From Prorocentrum cordatum (lineage: Eukaryota; Sar; Dinophyceae; Prorocentrales; Prorocentraceae): a stretch of 64,000 nt of DNA. Both the position numbers and the translations under genes were made by a program. Where the stretch lies: NCBI GenBank assembly GCA_963575745.1, contig CAUYUJ010016467.1, forward strand, positions 50,001 to 114,000. The letters are read 5' to 3'. Within the stretch, counting starts at the first letter, position 1. The number at the start of each line of letters is the position of its first letter. Shown piece after piece: positions 52,564 to 63,925 of this stretch. Under the pieces are notes generated by a model. The model saw nothing but the letters and a program-made list of their open reading frames with translations, did no database searches and was not told the origin of the DNA.

Positions 52564-53214
52564 GTGTCATCGACCCGTGCGCGGAGGCTGCTCACGCGAT
52601 ACCAAATTTGCAATATCAGTTGGCTTCGTTTTGAATGCATAGACAGGACAGAACGCAAGTGTCCTCGCCTTGCCCTTGTAGAATGGCAGCAGGCGGAGGC
52701 AGAGAAAAGGCAAACCAATGACAGGACGCTGTGTGATGAACCGGCTGAGCAAGTCCTGATGACTCATAACGAAGAGGGGGCCCTTCTGCGGTCGACGCAA
52801 CAGGCCCATTTAGGCCGGCAGGCAGCGTCGGAAACAAATCAGTTGTTTCGGATGGAAGCGGGGAAACGAAATAATAAGTTGGAGAAGTCAGCAAGGCAGA
52901 AGGTAACAGAAACAGGAAACCGAGAAGCTGGTGAAATGGCTGTAAAGGAGGCAAGTACTCATCAACTGCTGCATAAGGTGGAGATGGAGGCAAGGAGTTC
53001 TCATCGGTCAGAGGAGGAAGCGGTGCTTGCGAGGGCCAAACAATCGGCCGCCCTTGTCCACGATGCGAATGAAGAAGCACCTGCGCTCGTACAACAAGGG
53101 AGATTTCGAGAGCGCACATCTGCTGGCCAGGCAATGCTTATGAAAGCAGAAACGAATCTGATTGCTGAGGGTCTTGCCAGAAAGAGAGAGGCACACAATG
53201 AGTTGATTATTTGA
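52564..53214 (+). pseudogene. Open coding-like frame without ATG start, helical Glu/Lys-rich product
   Basis: 216 codons in the same frame as the ORF at 52042, separated from it by several stops. The apparent start is GTG. The sequence WQQAEAEKRQTNDRTLCDEP, FRMEAGKRNNKLEKSARQKV, HKVEMEARSSHRSEEEAVLA and AGQAMLMKAETNLIAEGLAR is strongly helical and may form a coiled coil. The stop follows HNELII at 53212-53214. It could be a real exon of an unknown gene or a decayed copy; no functional assignment is offered. Confidence 0.35.
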
Positions 53215-53425
53215 CTCAGTCCGTGGTAAAGGTTGACCTCGCTAGAATTTCATGTGTTGCTAATGCACTAGCAAGGTGTCGTTCGTCGGAGAGTGGTAGG
53301 TCGAGCGGACTGGCGTTCGACGCTCAACCTTTGGTGCCAGAAAGTTCAACATACTAGGCCCCAGAGAGGAAGCCGCGACTGCGCGTCGCTGTTGCCCCTG
53401 GCGACGCACAGATGTGTCACTTGTT

Positions 53426-53920
53426 GCAGAGTGGAAGGAGATGCAATTGCGTCCAATGTGCCTTGCCATGTCGCGATGCCTGCAGTGGCTCCGCGACAAA
53501 GCGACTCAAGGGATGTGCCCGGGACAAGTCGGAATCCGAAGCGGAAGCTACTTGAAAAAACGTCAGGAGGAGGAACGTTGGCGTTCTCGACGCCGGCGGC
53601 AGCAGGCGCGCTTGGTTGGCCTCATTAAGGAAAAAGGGGATATTCTCATGAGTATGCGTAACGAACGAGAGGAACCAGAGAAAGCTTGGCCATCTGAGTC
53701 GATGGAAGACAAGTCGTGGCCTTCTGCTTTGAAGGACGGTGATTGTACTTCTCAAGAATATTCGAAGCAAAGTATTCGGGAAGCGCCGACATTTCCCGAA
53801 TCTCTCACGCCGTCCGAAGATCCCTCGCCCGATCCGCCTGGCGCTCCCGAGGAGCCACCCGGCCCGCCGCCTTCTGCTCGCGGCTCAGCCGGGGGCGAAG
53901 GCGGCGGGCGGCGGTGGTGA
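53426..53920 (+). pseudogene. Coding-like frame, charged N-half and Pro-rich C-half
   Basis: Open for about 165 codons without a clear ATG at its head: RCLQWLRDKATQGMCPGQVG, then RQEEERWRSRRRRQQARLVG, then LIKEKGDILMSMRNEREEPE and a PSPDPPGAPEEPPGPPPSA tail. Family unknown. It lies in a different frame from the segment ending at 53214, on the same strand. Confidence 0.3.
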
Positions 53921-53924
53921 GGGA

Positions 53925-55435
53925 GTGGGCGGCGACGCAAACTACCGCGGACCCATTGCATATCCTTTCGACTTCTGGAAACAAGTCTCGCAGGCATCGG
54001 AGATCGAATTGATGCCGATTCCCGACGCGAGCGCGCTGCGAGAACGGAGACTCCATGCGACGAGGCGACGTCGCCAACCTCGCCCGACGCGGCGGGGGCA
54101 ATACTGTGGAACACTCACGCGTTAGATCCCGATGCAAATCCAAGGCTTCCGTTGAACTCGGGGAGGTGCGAAAGAACGGGCATGGTGATTGTTTCGGACC
54201 TCGCTGGGAATTGTTCGCAGATGCGGCGCGCGCAATGAATCCCGTCTACTCGCGGGGCGCGAGATGACGCGTTTGATCTGCCAGTGGCTCGCCGCCCGCG
54301 CAGAGCATGGCAGAAATATGGCGGTGCCGGACAGGTTTAAACATCGTCATTACAGAGAATGAAACATCTGAGGATCTATGTGATTGCAACAATGAAAACA
54401 TGGTTTTTGCATTGTGACCTTGCACGGGGGCTCTGACTCACCCCCCGAAGTGGCAGCGGCAATGCGCGCGCATATCTATGTGCTGATGCTGATGGAGATA
54501 GTTTCGAAGGCGATGTGGGCGACCACGTCTTACGAGTTGAGTAGTGCCCAAGTCGGCGCGGACGTCAGCGCGCGCGAGTGGTCGCCCTGGCAATTGCCGA
54601 AGATCTGATAACAAGGAGCGGGATGAATTATCTCGATTGTCGGAAGAGGATATTCAGTGATCGGCGGGGATTCGAAGTCGTGGGTGCTGCTCTAGGTCTC
54701 ACTCTGCCGAAGAACTCATGGGGGGCGCCCGCTGACAAGGCCAGAGATGGACAGGCGATGGGGGGAAATCGCGTGTGCATGCGTTCAGCAGGGCGACGGT
54801 CGATGCCCGAGCATGGAGTTGAAATATCCATACAGTCACAAGAAGCCCTCCGCAGCTGCCGCGCCACAACCGCATGAGACGGCTCCGAAGCCCGAGTCAG
54901 ACAAATATGACGAGGGCAAAGGCAATGGCACCAGGGATAGGGCCACTACCCCCTGGCCCAGAGATGCCAGAACTTCGCCCAAGGGTCCATCTGCAGAACG
55001 GCAGCAGAAGGTGGTTTGCCATGCTTTCCGAGAGGCAGATGCCGAGGCCAACAGGGCGATCCACCTGGCTATCGACGGCGCAGGGAGTTGACTCCCGACG
55101 AAGTGTTACAAGGTGACACGCGGGAGCAGGCTGCGCAGAAATCAGGGGGGACACTATGTGAGCGCGCTCAGAAGCAAGCTGAGTCGGCTGCAGCTAACGT
55201 GGCCACGTCGTTTTCCGCACATGGGTCCGACGCTGGCAGTGAAGAGGGCAGTCAGAGGAAGCGCCAGCAGCAGAGGGAGCGCAGAGGGCAAAGGAGGAGG
55301 TCGGAGGCCGGCGCCGATTCCGCGCCAACCCTCCCGGACAGTCGCGACATTGACTACCGGAGGCCAGCGGCTCAGCCACGCGCTTCCTGGGGCGCGCTGA
55401 TCACCGACAGTTTCACTTAATGACTACGGCGGTGA
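53925..55435 (+). other. Mosaic of short coding-like frames, no recognisable gene
   Basis: Plus-strand stretches with natural composition, each broken by stops or phase changes: PPEVAAAMRAHIYVLMLMEI (about 54440-54500), SGMNYLDCRKRIFSDRRGFE (54620-54680), KVVCHAFREADAEANRAIHL (55010-55070). They suggest old coding DNA, either decayed or split by unrecognised introns. No microsatellites occur here, unlike the first 52 kb. Confidence 0.4.
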
Positions 55436-55439
55436 TTGT

Positions 55440-56130
55440 AGTCCGGTGTTGTTTTGTGCCTTGACGTTTGCCGATCGATCTAGTCGACGACGACGTCGAG
55501 ACGACCGGTCAACTGCTATCATGACGAAGTGTAGTCCTAATGTTTGCACTGCGCCTCTGAAATTTGGCGCGCGTTTCGAATTGCCAACTCGCGCGGGCAG
55601 GGATCAATTTCCAAGCGGTTTTGCCCATGTTGAGCCCGCGTGCAACGCGGGTTATGTCAGAGGCGCGGTGGATTCAGCGCCCGTCGCAATTTCAGACGCG
55701 GCAGACAGGGAGAGGGCCCTTATCCGGTCTATATTCAGTGCTCTGTTACAGAGGGGTGCCATCAAGACAATGCATGGCACGGCCCCGAGGCAGCGTTGCG
55801 CGACGACGGCGCCTTCCGCCTCGCACGGCTCGCACCAGGCATGCCACCTTGGCAGTTTGAAAGGCCCGCGAAGCGATTGGTACTCACATCCTCTAGTAAG
55901 GAAAAAAGTCCCGAATGGCCTTCTGGTCCAAGGCGTCGTCGCCCAAGGCCATCTTCAGAGCTTCGGCGCTCGAAGAAGAGGCATGGGGCGCATGGCTTGG
56001 ATGGGGGGCGAATCCGAAGGCGAATCATCCGTCGGAGATCACCGTGTCCGCTCGGGTTCTATGCGTTTCTTTGTTGGCGCAGCCTGTGGTTTCAACCTTG
56101 TTGTTGAGAGATTTATTCGATATGACAACG
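55440..56130 (+). other. Coding-like fragments, unidentified
   Basis: One frame reads VAISDAADRERALIRSIFSA near 55690-55750 and another DDGAFRLARLAPGMPPWQFE near 55800-55860. No domain assigned. Confidence 0.35.
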
Positions 56131-56133
56131 ATA

Positions 56134-56250
56134 CTGCGCCGATCCGAAAGTTTCCCCAATTTCACCGCCATGCTCGCCGCGGCCATCTGGGGTGGCGCGC
56201 GCAGGATAAGATTCGCGGGGCCCGAGGGCGGATGGGGGCGACGTCGCGAG
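56134..56250 (+). repeat. 115 bp direct repeat, left copy
   Basis: ACTGCGCCGATCCGA(A/C)AGTTTCCCC starts this copy and the one at 57303-57417; both run on through CATCTGG, GGCGCGCGCAG and CGAGGGCGGATGGGGGCGA with about 88 percent identity. They enclose about 1.05 kb. Confidence 0.85.
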
Positions 56251-56429
56251 GGCAGAGTCGGCGCGCCGACGGGCAGCCCAGCACCCCGCGTGGCCGGAGG
56301 GGCCCAGTGCACTGCAAGGGCAGAACCTAACCCCCGCCCGCGGTCGCGGGATCGGGTTCCCCTTCCCCATTTAAACTTTTTAATTTCAAACGGTGTGCTG
56401 ACCCGAAGAAGAGGCAAATGGCATAGGAC

Positions 56430-56760
56430 TTCCTCGAAACAAGTTGTCGGGTTCGGTCACGCGACGACCCGACAAGTTGACCAGCCGACCTGAAAGTGGC
56501 CAATTCCCATAGGACTTGTGCCAAACAAAAAATCGGGTCCGGTTCGAACGGCCCGAACATGCGCAAGCCGCCTAGGACCCCTTGCACAGACATCGTTCTC
56601 GAGGTCTTCGGGCCCGCTCCGAAGAAACCGAACGTGGGCAAACCGCTTGACATCTTCTTATCAAAAACGGTTTCTCGGTGGTCCCGGGCCTCGTCCGAAG
56701 GAGCCGCCGATGGGCAGGCCGCTCGGTGCTTCCAGCACAAGGAACGGTTTCCCGGGTGAG
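56430..56760 (+). repeat. Degenerate ~80 bp tandem repeat, four units
   Basis: Units share a (GGGT)CCGG(TT)CG core, CGAAC/CGAAG, a GGCAA(A/G)CCGC word and a CTTG or CTCG stretch, with strong divergence. Located inside the interval bounded by the 115 bp direct repeats. Confidence 0.55.
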
Positions 56761-56924
56761 CCATTGTCAACGGGGGCGTGCCCCGCGCGGGATCGGGGCT
56801 CGCGCGGGGGCGCGGCTGCTTTGGCCTGTCCAGGGGGCATGCATTGCCGCGCCCTTCCAGCATAGCGTTTGCGCTGCATTCGCGCGGCGGCGTGCCTCTC
56901 AAAGCGGAATCAACTTTCGGGGCG

Positions 56925-57300
56925 CCGATGGGCATTCGAACGCAAGGACCGTGCAGGTCATGTGTTTTGCGGCGGTTTCATCAAGTGTGGCGCCGCCACG
57001 CGCGGCTAGGCTGGGCCGTTGTTTTAGCAGGGGGCTTCGCTTGAAAACACCATGGGCGTTCGAACGCAAGGACCGTGCAGGTCATGCGTTCTGCGGCGTT
57101 TTCATCAAGTGTGGCGCCGCCACGCGCGGCTAGGCTTGATTGTTGTTTTAGCAGGGGGCTTCGCTTGAAAATACCATGGGCGTTCGAACGCAAGGGCCGT
57201 GCAGGTCACGTGCTTTGCGGCGGTTTCATCAAGAGGGGCGCCGCCACGCGCGGCTAGGCTTGATTGTTGTTTTAGCAGGGGGGGCTTCGCTTGAAAATAC
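56925..57300 (+). repeat. ~123 bp tandem repeat, three units
   Basis: Units start near 56925, 57051 and 57174 with ATGGGCGTTCGAACGCAAGG, continue with CCGTGCAGGTCATG, TTTCATCAAG, GGCGCCGCCACGCGCGGCTA and end TTTTAGCAGGGGGCTTCGCT. Differences are few, so expansion is recent compared with the surroundings. Confidence 0.93.
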
Positions 57301-57302
57301 CA

Positions 57303-57417
57303 CTGCGCCGATCCGACAGTTTCCCCGATTTCGCCGCCGTGCTAGCCGTGGCCATCTGGTGGCGCGCGCAGAATGGGACTCGCGAGGTCCGAGGGCGGAT
57401 GGGGGCGATGTCGCTCA
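57303..57417 (+). repeat. 115 bp direct repeat, right copy
   Basis: Second copy of the sequence at 56134-56250; see there. Confidence 0.85.
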
Positions 57418-57419
57418 TG

Positions 57420-57793
57420 CTTTTTGGAACATGAGTGACGTATCTGGCGGCGATTGCACAGGCTTGCTTGCAGGTGTAAAGTCGAATTGTCGAGCTCTGC
57501 ATGCCAGGAAAATGTCGCAGGCACTGTCGGATGCGAGGCTCTTCGCTTACGAAGCAGTAGCCCGCGTACCATATGTCACCATGCGCGTTTTTCACGTCGG
57601 CGGTGATTCTGCATGGTGGAAGTCTGGGGGCGGGGGCGTCGACCCCGGTCCTCTATGGAATGGAGTATCCACGTTGGTCCGCAATGAAATGAACCGACGG
57701 ATCGGACAGAACCGGGGCGCCAACGTACCAGTTTTATTTTCTGCCGCGCACTGGTTCAAGATGTGTTTCGGGCATGCCCCTCGCCGGTGTTGA
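57420..57793 (+). pseudogene. Coding-like frame of unknown product
   Basis: Open for about 125 codons to a stop at 57793: SNCRALHARKMSQALSDARL, FAYEAVARVPYVTMRVFHVG, GPLWNGVSTLVRNEMNRRIG and LFSAAHWFKMCFGHAPRRC. Composition is natural but I recognise no domain. It continues upstream only through the 123 bp repeats, so its true 5' part is missing. Confidence 0.35.
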
Positions 57794-57799
57794 GCGCGC

Positions 57800-59520
57800 C
57801 CTATGTCGGGACGATGTGGCCATGCAGAGGCAGTTGATCACATGTGGATAGAACATCGTGGATTCTCCTTACCAGATCCCGCAGGTGATTCAGCTGTGGC
57901 GCATGGAATTATCCGGATACCATGTCACAGTTGCCAAACATTGCTGCTGGGGCTGCGATGACAGAGCAATGGCAATCGATGACCCCATTGGCCCGAGGAT
58001 CGCGTGCAGCCCCGGGTCTCGGAGCACGGGCCCTCGCGGGGGAGACCGACTGCGCGCGGCCGAAACCATGGCGCGAGACTTCCGTCGCGCGCGCCTCGTG
58101 GATGAGGTCTAGACCCGGACCCCTGGAAGCAATCATAAGAGAAAGCTGAACGGCTGGCCGCGCTAAGATGGCGTTGGCCCAACAACGGTCACAAACGATG
58201 GCTGCATCAATGATTGGCCGCCTCGTCAGCCTTTGCAGCGGTCTCATCACAACGAAGGAGAAACGACGCTTGCCCCCAAGAGTGCCGCGCAGTTGAAGGT
58301 CAGCCGTCCTTGCGGCAAGACAACGCATTATTAACCTTGGGAGAAATGTGCAACGAGTGTCAATGACGCGGCGAGAGCAAGACAGTGTTTTCATCTTGGC
58401 ACAGCCATGATTCCGAAGAGTTGCCAAGAGCTGAGGAAGTCCACCTCGGCCAATATATATATATATATATATATCGGGCGAAATTGCTGAATCACGACAG
58501 CTCGAAGACTCCCGAGCCTGAGGCAGACTGCATTATTCCGCTCTGGGCAAGGATGCCCCCCTCAAGAAAGGTCGCACACCCTCGCGTGACAACGCATCCT
58601 GCAAGGGCAGATTGAATTGGTCCGCCGTGACACTTAAGCGGTTCACGGACAAGCATTGCTGCACGAGGCTGACGACCCCGTTTTCGGTCGACCCCGCTGG
58701 CAGGGATGAAATCAGGGGCACGACATTTCCCGTCTCACACGCGGGGCGCCCACCCTGAATATTGCGGCGACCCTTGAGGGCCATGCGCTGTCTCCGTCAA
58801 GCCCCGCTCACTGCGGGGGAGTCAAACAGCAACAGATCGGCGTCCATAGTTTCAGTGAGAGCCCCGGGTCTCCCGCGCAACATTCGGATTGCGCGATGGC
58901 AGAGGAAGTCCTCGCGGGCGGAACCTGTTGGGCGGCGGGAGTGTCTTCGCCCGCCCCGATGAGAGCGCGAAGACAATCAAAAGCCAAGGAGTGAAGCCGC
59001 AAGTATGCCATGAAGATCCCGCGCAGATTGCGTCGTTGGAAGGTTCGTCTGTATGCGTGGACTCCTGCTGCGCTCTATACTTCCGCTGGGGCCCAGGCGC
59101 TGCTGCGACGCCGCGTCGTCGCGAGCGATGAGGCAATGGGGGCCGGCATCAAGATGGAGTGCGAACCGCGACGGGATGGCTGCGACATGATCTGTGCTGC
59201 GCAGGCCAGATGGGTGCCTGATCTTAGCCCGTCGTCTAATGATGCTAGATTCGACCGGTCTCCCTATTTCGACCCACTTCCAGAGCGTGGCCACATCCAG
59301 ACACGGCCGTTCAAAAGGAGATGCGCCGACGCGCAGCTACGCGCTCTCATTGCCGATAATCTGCCCGCGGCGGTCACGGACGTCCGCAGCTTGTCCATCT
59401 GATTAGCCAGAACGACAATTATGCCTGAGCCGGGCAAGGCTGCCCCGCCGCGCGAACGCTGGTCGGGCCGCGCAGAAGCAGCCGCAGGAGAGGAGAGAAA
59501 ATCTTCGGAACAGAGCGACC
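57800..59520. other. No gene recognised; TA microsatellite at 58452
   Basis: Short plus and minus frames without recognisable domains. A 22-base TA run lies at 58452-58474. Composition is nearer 55-58 percent GC and no triplet repeats occur. Confidence 0.45.
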
Positions 59521-59523
59521 CTG

Positions 59524-59889
59524 ATGCTTCCAACGCCTACCCCGCGGCTTCCGGCCCAGCCGGCAGTCGGGGGGGCGGAGTGGAAAGGGGCGGAACGCAA
59601 CGGACGCTGCGCACTGTTGCATTTGCGGGGGCAAAAGCCGCATCAGAGGCTGACGCCCATTGCAGAATACAGCAGGCTCGTGAAAAGGATAGCCGAGCCA
59701 GGGGCTCGCGAGGAAGAGAAGGATGCCAGAATCATAGCGTCCGAGGCAGTGATAAATGAGGCGAATGCGAAGGCCGAAGTGATGCTAGGAGCAGCCGAGG
59801 AAAGACGAGCCAAGGCGTCGGCTGAATTAGCCGAGATCGAGAAGAAAGGGAGAGAGATGTCAATACTACAGCTTCTGAGATGGGCATAA
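59524..59889 (+). CDS. Unknown 121-residue ORF with helical C-terminal half
   Basis: ATG at 59524, stop at 59887-59889. Residues about 45-121 read LRGQKPHQRLTPIAEYSRLV, then EEKDARIIASEAVINEANAK, then EVMLGAAEERRAKASAELAE and IEKKGREMSILQLLRW. This is a regular amphipathic helix pattern, probably a coiled coil. The first 30 residues are Pro/Gly-rich and less convincing. Family not recognised; possibly an exon of a larger gene in the low-repeat zone. Confidence 0.4.
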   Translation: MLPTPTPRLPAQPAVGGAEWKGAERNGRCALLHLRGQKPHQRLTPIAEYSRLVKRIAEPGAREEEKDARIIASEAVINEANAKAEVMLGAAEERRAKASAELAEIEKKGREMSILQLLRWA

Positions 59890-61180
59890 ATATTGCGCCG
59901 CCCTCCACTCTGGGGCAGGCCGGCACGCCCGCCCAGGTTCTGCCTGTTGCGGAAGAACCAGCCCGCGTCCTCAAAGCGCCTCCCGCGCCCGTCGGGAATC
60001 CACCGCCGCTGGCGAGGACTAAGCAGGAACCCCGGTCGCATAGGAGGTCTCCCAATCCCACGACAACTGCTACCGGCTCAGCCGGCGGCGTTGCGTCTGC
60101 CCCGATCCACAGGGCATCGAGCGATGCTCAGATGACCGACATCGAGCGATGCTCAGATGACCTTCTTTTCGAATGGACCACTGTGCTCCTCGGCAGGCGA
60201 GGCGGCGCGCGAGTTTCAACGCGCCGCAGACTCGGGCACCAACAGTCGACTTCTGGGATCAGCGAGACAAGAACCCAGATGCACCTACTGTGTTCGGTTC
60301 TGTGGCGGAGGACCTTGCGGGTGTCCAGAGTTTGCAATTTCCCAACGCGCAATTAGCAACCGCTGATTGTTCCGTGGTGACCATGTCCAACATCGGTGAT
60401 TGCACACTCCATGCTGAAGGGCCAATCAGATGACGACCAGGCTCTTCGCTGATTCCTCACTTCAGCAAGAATTTCAGTCGCCCGCCATTAAGATAAAATA
60501 GCGGGACCGAGGCACCAAATGTGTTTGACCGTCGAGCGCCCGCGCAACGAAAACATCACTGTCGAACAAAAGGTGGCAACTATCATGTAGCCATGTCGTC
60601 AGGACGGGATGAATTCCAGGCCCTGCGCTGCCCCGGCATCTGGAGACGCGGATATGGGCGCGTCCGATATGGGAGGACACCCGTCTGATATGGCAATATA
60701 TGCAGGTAGCGTTGCAGGCTCAGCTGGCGACGTCCAGCGCGCGTGCATCTGAAGACCCTCAAGAGAACTGACGACCCCAATGAACCCGGTGACTTATCGT
60801 CCAGTATTCAAGTGCCGGGGCACTCCTGTCGCATAACCTGCCCGCAACTTCCGATGGCGACGCGGCCGCCTTGGATGGGAGATGATCGAGTGGGGTTCAC
60901 CACCAAGTGGTATATTTCATGACCAGGGAACAAGATGCTGTCTTGAACGAGGAATGGGGCCCGACTTCAAGGGCGAGGACATATTTCGTCAAATCCCTGA
61001 TCGCCTAAAACGCCAAGTTGACTGGGCACGCGCTGTCGGGCCAGTGATGGGAGGTCTTGGCGCTCAGGTTCCTCGCGTTTCAGTCCCTTCGCACCATGGC
61101 GCGATTCCGGGAAGATCCGATTTTGCTTCGCTGAAGAGCTACACTGGTGGCTCCGCCACCGGAGCTGCAATGATAGTCAC
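59890..61180 (+). other. Coding-like fragments, unidentified
   Basis: Frames such as RVLKAPPAPVGNPPPLARTK (59960-60020), FGSVAEDLAGVQSLQFPNAQ (60300-60355) and GEDIFRQIPDRLKRQVDWAR (60975-61035) look like former coding sequence in changing phases. GATGCTCAGATGACC is duplicated at 60122 and 60145. Confidence 0.35.
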
Positions 61181-62451
61181 ATGCTGTTCATCACGCATAC
61201 GCAAAGTGGGGGCCGCACGAGATTTTTGAAGAGATGGGAAGAAATGCGTGAGAGTCCAGGTGCCAATCGAGATCGCCAAATCCCCGCGCACACGCGCGAA
61301 CGGCGAACGGTTCTGGGGAAGGAGATGCGCGGCATCGCGCGAGCGGGCGGGGCAGGAGAAAGGCCGGACACCCATGATTTCGTGACGCGCATGCTCCGAC
61401 ACCCAACGCATGCTGTCATGAATTTGGGGGTAAGGGTTCATTCGCAGTGGTTCTGAACGCCCTACGCGCTGATGGATGCGAGCACCGTGCCCTTGCTCTT
61501 ACCATGCATGCGGCAACCGCGCCCCGCCAGACATAGTTGAATTAGTTGACATTGGGGGTGAGTTCAATGATTGCGAGTTGGTTGGCAGAACTGAGCATTA
61601 TCGGATCTGGGTGGGCAATCCGTACCGTCCACTTGGTGAGTAAGCGTAGAAATACGCACCCGAACAACGGTGTCCCATGTTGATCGGAGCCGCCCGAGGA
61701 CACTCCGTCAACATCATAGGTGTAGAGCGGGCGCACGCGCCAAATGACTACCTTGCAATGTTCCAAAAGCACGGCGAATTGATGCATATTTCCAGAACAG
61801 AAACCGCCATTCGTTCGCAATCAAGCAAGGCCAACATGCCTGACAAGGATACCGGGCTGTTTTCTGTTTCTGGCGATAAGATGTTCAGGCTTCTTCGTAG
61901 CAGTGACCGCGACGTGTCTTCGGATATCGCGCAGTCGTTCCCTAACGGGCTCAGCCAGGAGGGGCGGCCTACAGTGCCAGATCAGGCGTCGTCCGTTCAA
62001 TGCCGCCTGGATTGAGCAGAAGACAATCAAGCAGGGGTCATTGACGCCCCCGCGGCAAGGCATTTTTTGGATCGCGCCCCCGGGCCACCAGAAGGAATGG
62101 GGTGGCATTATGCTATTGTCTGAAAAGGTGCACTGCGGCAGCAAGTTCAAAGTGACCCCAGGTGGGTCGGCAGTTTCAAAGACATCCTTGCGTGGGCAGA
62201 CATTTCCAAGATCGTTCTCTGCAACCAGACTGGAAGTCCATTCGTAACATCGCGGCTCAGGGCTTACGACTGCTATTGGGTACACGCAGAGATAAGGATA
62301 AGTCTTGAGTCGCAGTCAGATGAGACTTTGCTTGTTGACGACCGCGGACAGGAATATGACCGACCATCGAATGATGATGGCATGTTCATCTGCACACATT
62401 TGCACAGTTTCCGCATCGGAGTGCGCCAGTGCCCTGCATGCGATGAGTAGG
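61181..62451 (+). pseudogene. Broken gene, possibly a Tpt1/KptA-type RNA 2'-phosphotransferase
   Basis: One frame from about 61521 to the stop at 62449-62451 is open for some 310 codons apart from four stops (near 61638, 61644, 62013 and 62121); the part before 61440 is in another phase. FVTRMLRHPTHAVMNLGVRV recalls the LRH...LG...(D/S)G(F/Y)V opening of Tpt1/KptA enzymes. LIGAARGHSVNIIG (61680-61720) recalls their IRA-x-QGHS motif, with Arg in it replaced by Gly; ARHFLDRAPGPPEG (62055-62095) could be the later H-x-H-F/L region. The end, WVGSFKDILAWADISKIVLC to GVRQCPACDE, is unassigned. Tpt1 removes the 2'-phosphate left at the tRNA splice junction. GTGAGTAAG at 61632-61640 would be a good donor site, so some stops may be intronic. 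Confidence 0.35.
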
Positions 62452-62454
62452 CGG

Positions 62455-63370
62455 AAAGATGTCAAAACATCCGTGCGCATTGTGAGACATTGACAGCCAC
62501 CTAAGATATACAAAATCTCCCAAAGGAGACGACTTTCCATATGGGCAGTGGGCATGGATGGCATGAGGCCACAGGCAATCAGCACCCAAGACATGAGAGC
62601 AAGGTAAAAAATCGACGCAGCTTGCTGACCACAAATTGTTGCCCCATGAAAAACACAAGCGACATTGGTTCAATGACGACATAATCGTGACAACATCGAA
62701 GGCAGGCATGTCTTGTTTCATGAAAGCAATGTGTTCCCTCCCTGCGTGGATGGCCGAGAATGCCGACAGCGCGCCTCCGTTTCGGCGTGGGCCTTATTTT
62801 CGGTCCTTTGGCGCATTCAGGAAGAGATTCATGTCGCGCAGCACTTAGAGGGCCGACGTAACCAGGGCGTCTGACTGGTGACTCTTTGCGCGGAGGCATA
62901 CTGACCCGACTGAGGCGCCGATGAAATGCCCCCCTCTTTGTGCGTTTATTTGGCCACATGTGGATGATGGAATTATTGGGCCAGCGAAGGGGCGGGGACT
63001 TTGGGCAGAGAGCCTCGCCGCGGACGGGGCGGGCCTTGCTGCGGCCGCGTGGCTGGCAAAGGTATGCGCGTGATTCAGTCTCTCCCAGGTGGCGAGCACT
63101 ACCCCTGCATTACGCTTCCGATCGCCAATGTCAGGGCACTGGTGGCTCGACCCAATTTGGCATCTGATGAAGCAACGAAGAGGCATGATGATTGACTGCG
63201 CCGCGGCCCCAGCCGTTCCAATTTCTTCGCGGTTGATCGCTGGTGCGCGGGCCCGCCCGAGATCAAGCTAGAAGAGGGCCCGATAGGTTTCTTCTCGAGG
63301 AATCCGCCAAGCGACGATGGAGATGCCGAAGCATGTGCGCACGTCGACGTCGCAATGGCCAGAACGACGC
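62455..63370. other. No gene recognised
   Basis: Short frames only, e.g. MRVIQSLPGGEHYPCITLPI near 63065-63125, ending in stops. Possibly further decayed coding DNA of the low-repeat zone. Confidence 0.4.
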
Positions 63371-63378
63371 GAAGACAT

Positions 63379-63383
63379 CTCGT

Positions 63384-63419
<36 letters not shown>

Positions 63420-63451
63420 TCTCTCTGTCGTCTTTTGTGTATTATATCTCG

Positions 63452-63483
<32 letters not shown>

Positions 63484-63592
63484 TTCCCTCTCTCTCTCTC
63501 TCTCTTTCCTCCTCTCTCTATCTCTGTATGTTATCTCTCTCTCACTCACTCACTCTCTCTCTCTCTCCTTGTTGTTCTCTCCCTCTCTCTCT

Positions 63593-63625
<33 letters not shown>
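63379..63625. repeat. CT microsatellite followed by a TA run
   Basis: TCTCTC runs with TTT and GTT interruptions (63379-63592), then about 13 TA units (63596-63622). Confidence 0.97.
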
Positions 63626-63626
<1 letters not shown>

Positions 63627-63639
63627 GGATACGTGAGCG

Positions 63640-63925
63640 CGCAGCGCACGAGAGGCGGCCTGCAAATGGGGTCAACCAGTGGACCGCTCCAGGGGTGGAA
63701 AGCCCACCTGTCGGTCATCCGTGGAGCGGCTGGTCCACCAGTGTGCATTCCCTGGCGCGGCTGGTTCAGAGTGGGCACCTCGGGAGAGGAGGGTCCGCCA
63801 GTAGGCCGCCCTCGGGCGCGAATCCACCAGTTGACCTGCCCTTGGGGCGAAGGGTCGGGGGCAGCCAATGGGCCGCACCCCCTGAAGTGGAGGATCCACC
63901 TGTGGACCGCACTTGAAGTTTTTGG
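63640..63925. repeat. Degenerate ~60 bp tandem repeat
   Basis: About five units with CCACCAGT(T/G), (G)TGGACCGC, and GGGGCGAAGGG/GGGGTGGAAAG words; strongly diverged. Confidence 0.6.

Noticed and set aside
58452-58474. TA run as a promoter TATA element
   Set aside because: It is a plain dinucleotide microsatellite; dinoflagellate promoters generally lack a canonical TATA box and no gene start follows.
60586-60606. GTAGCCATGTCGTCAGG as SL-like
   Set aside because: Only the first eight bases agree with the SL; the second half does not match.
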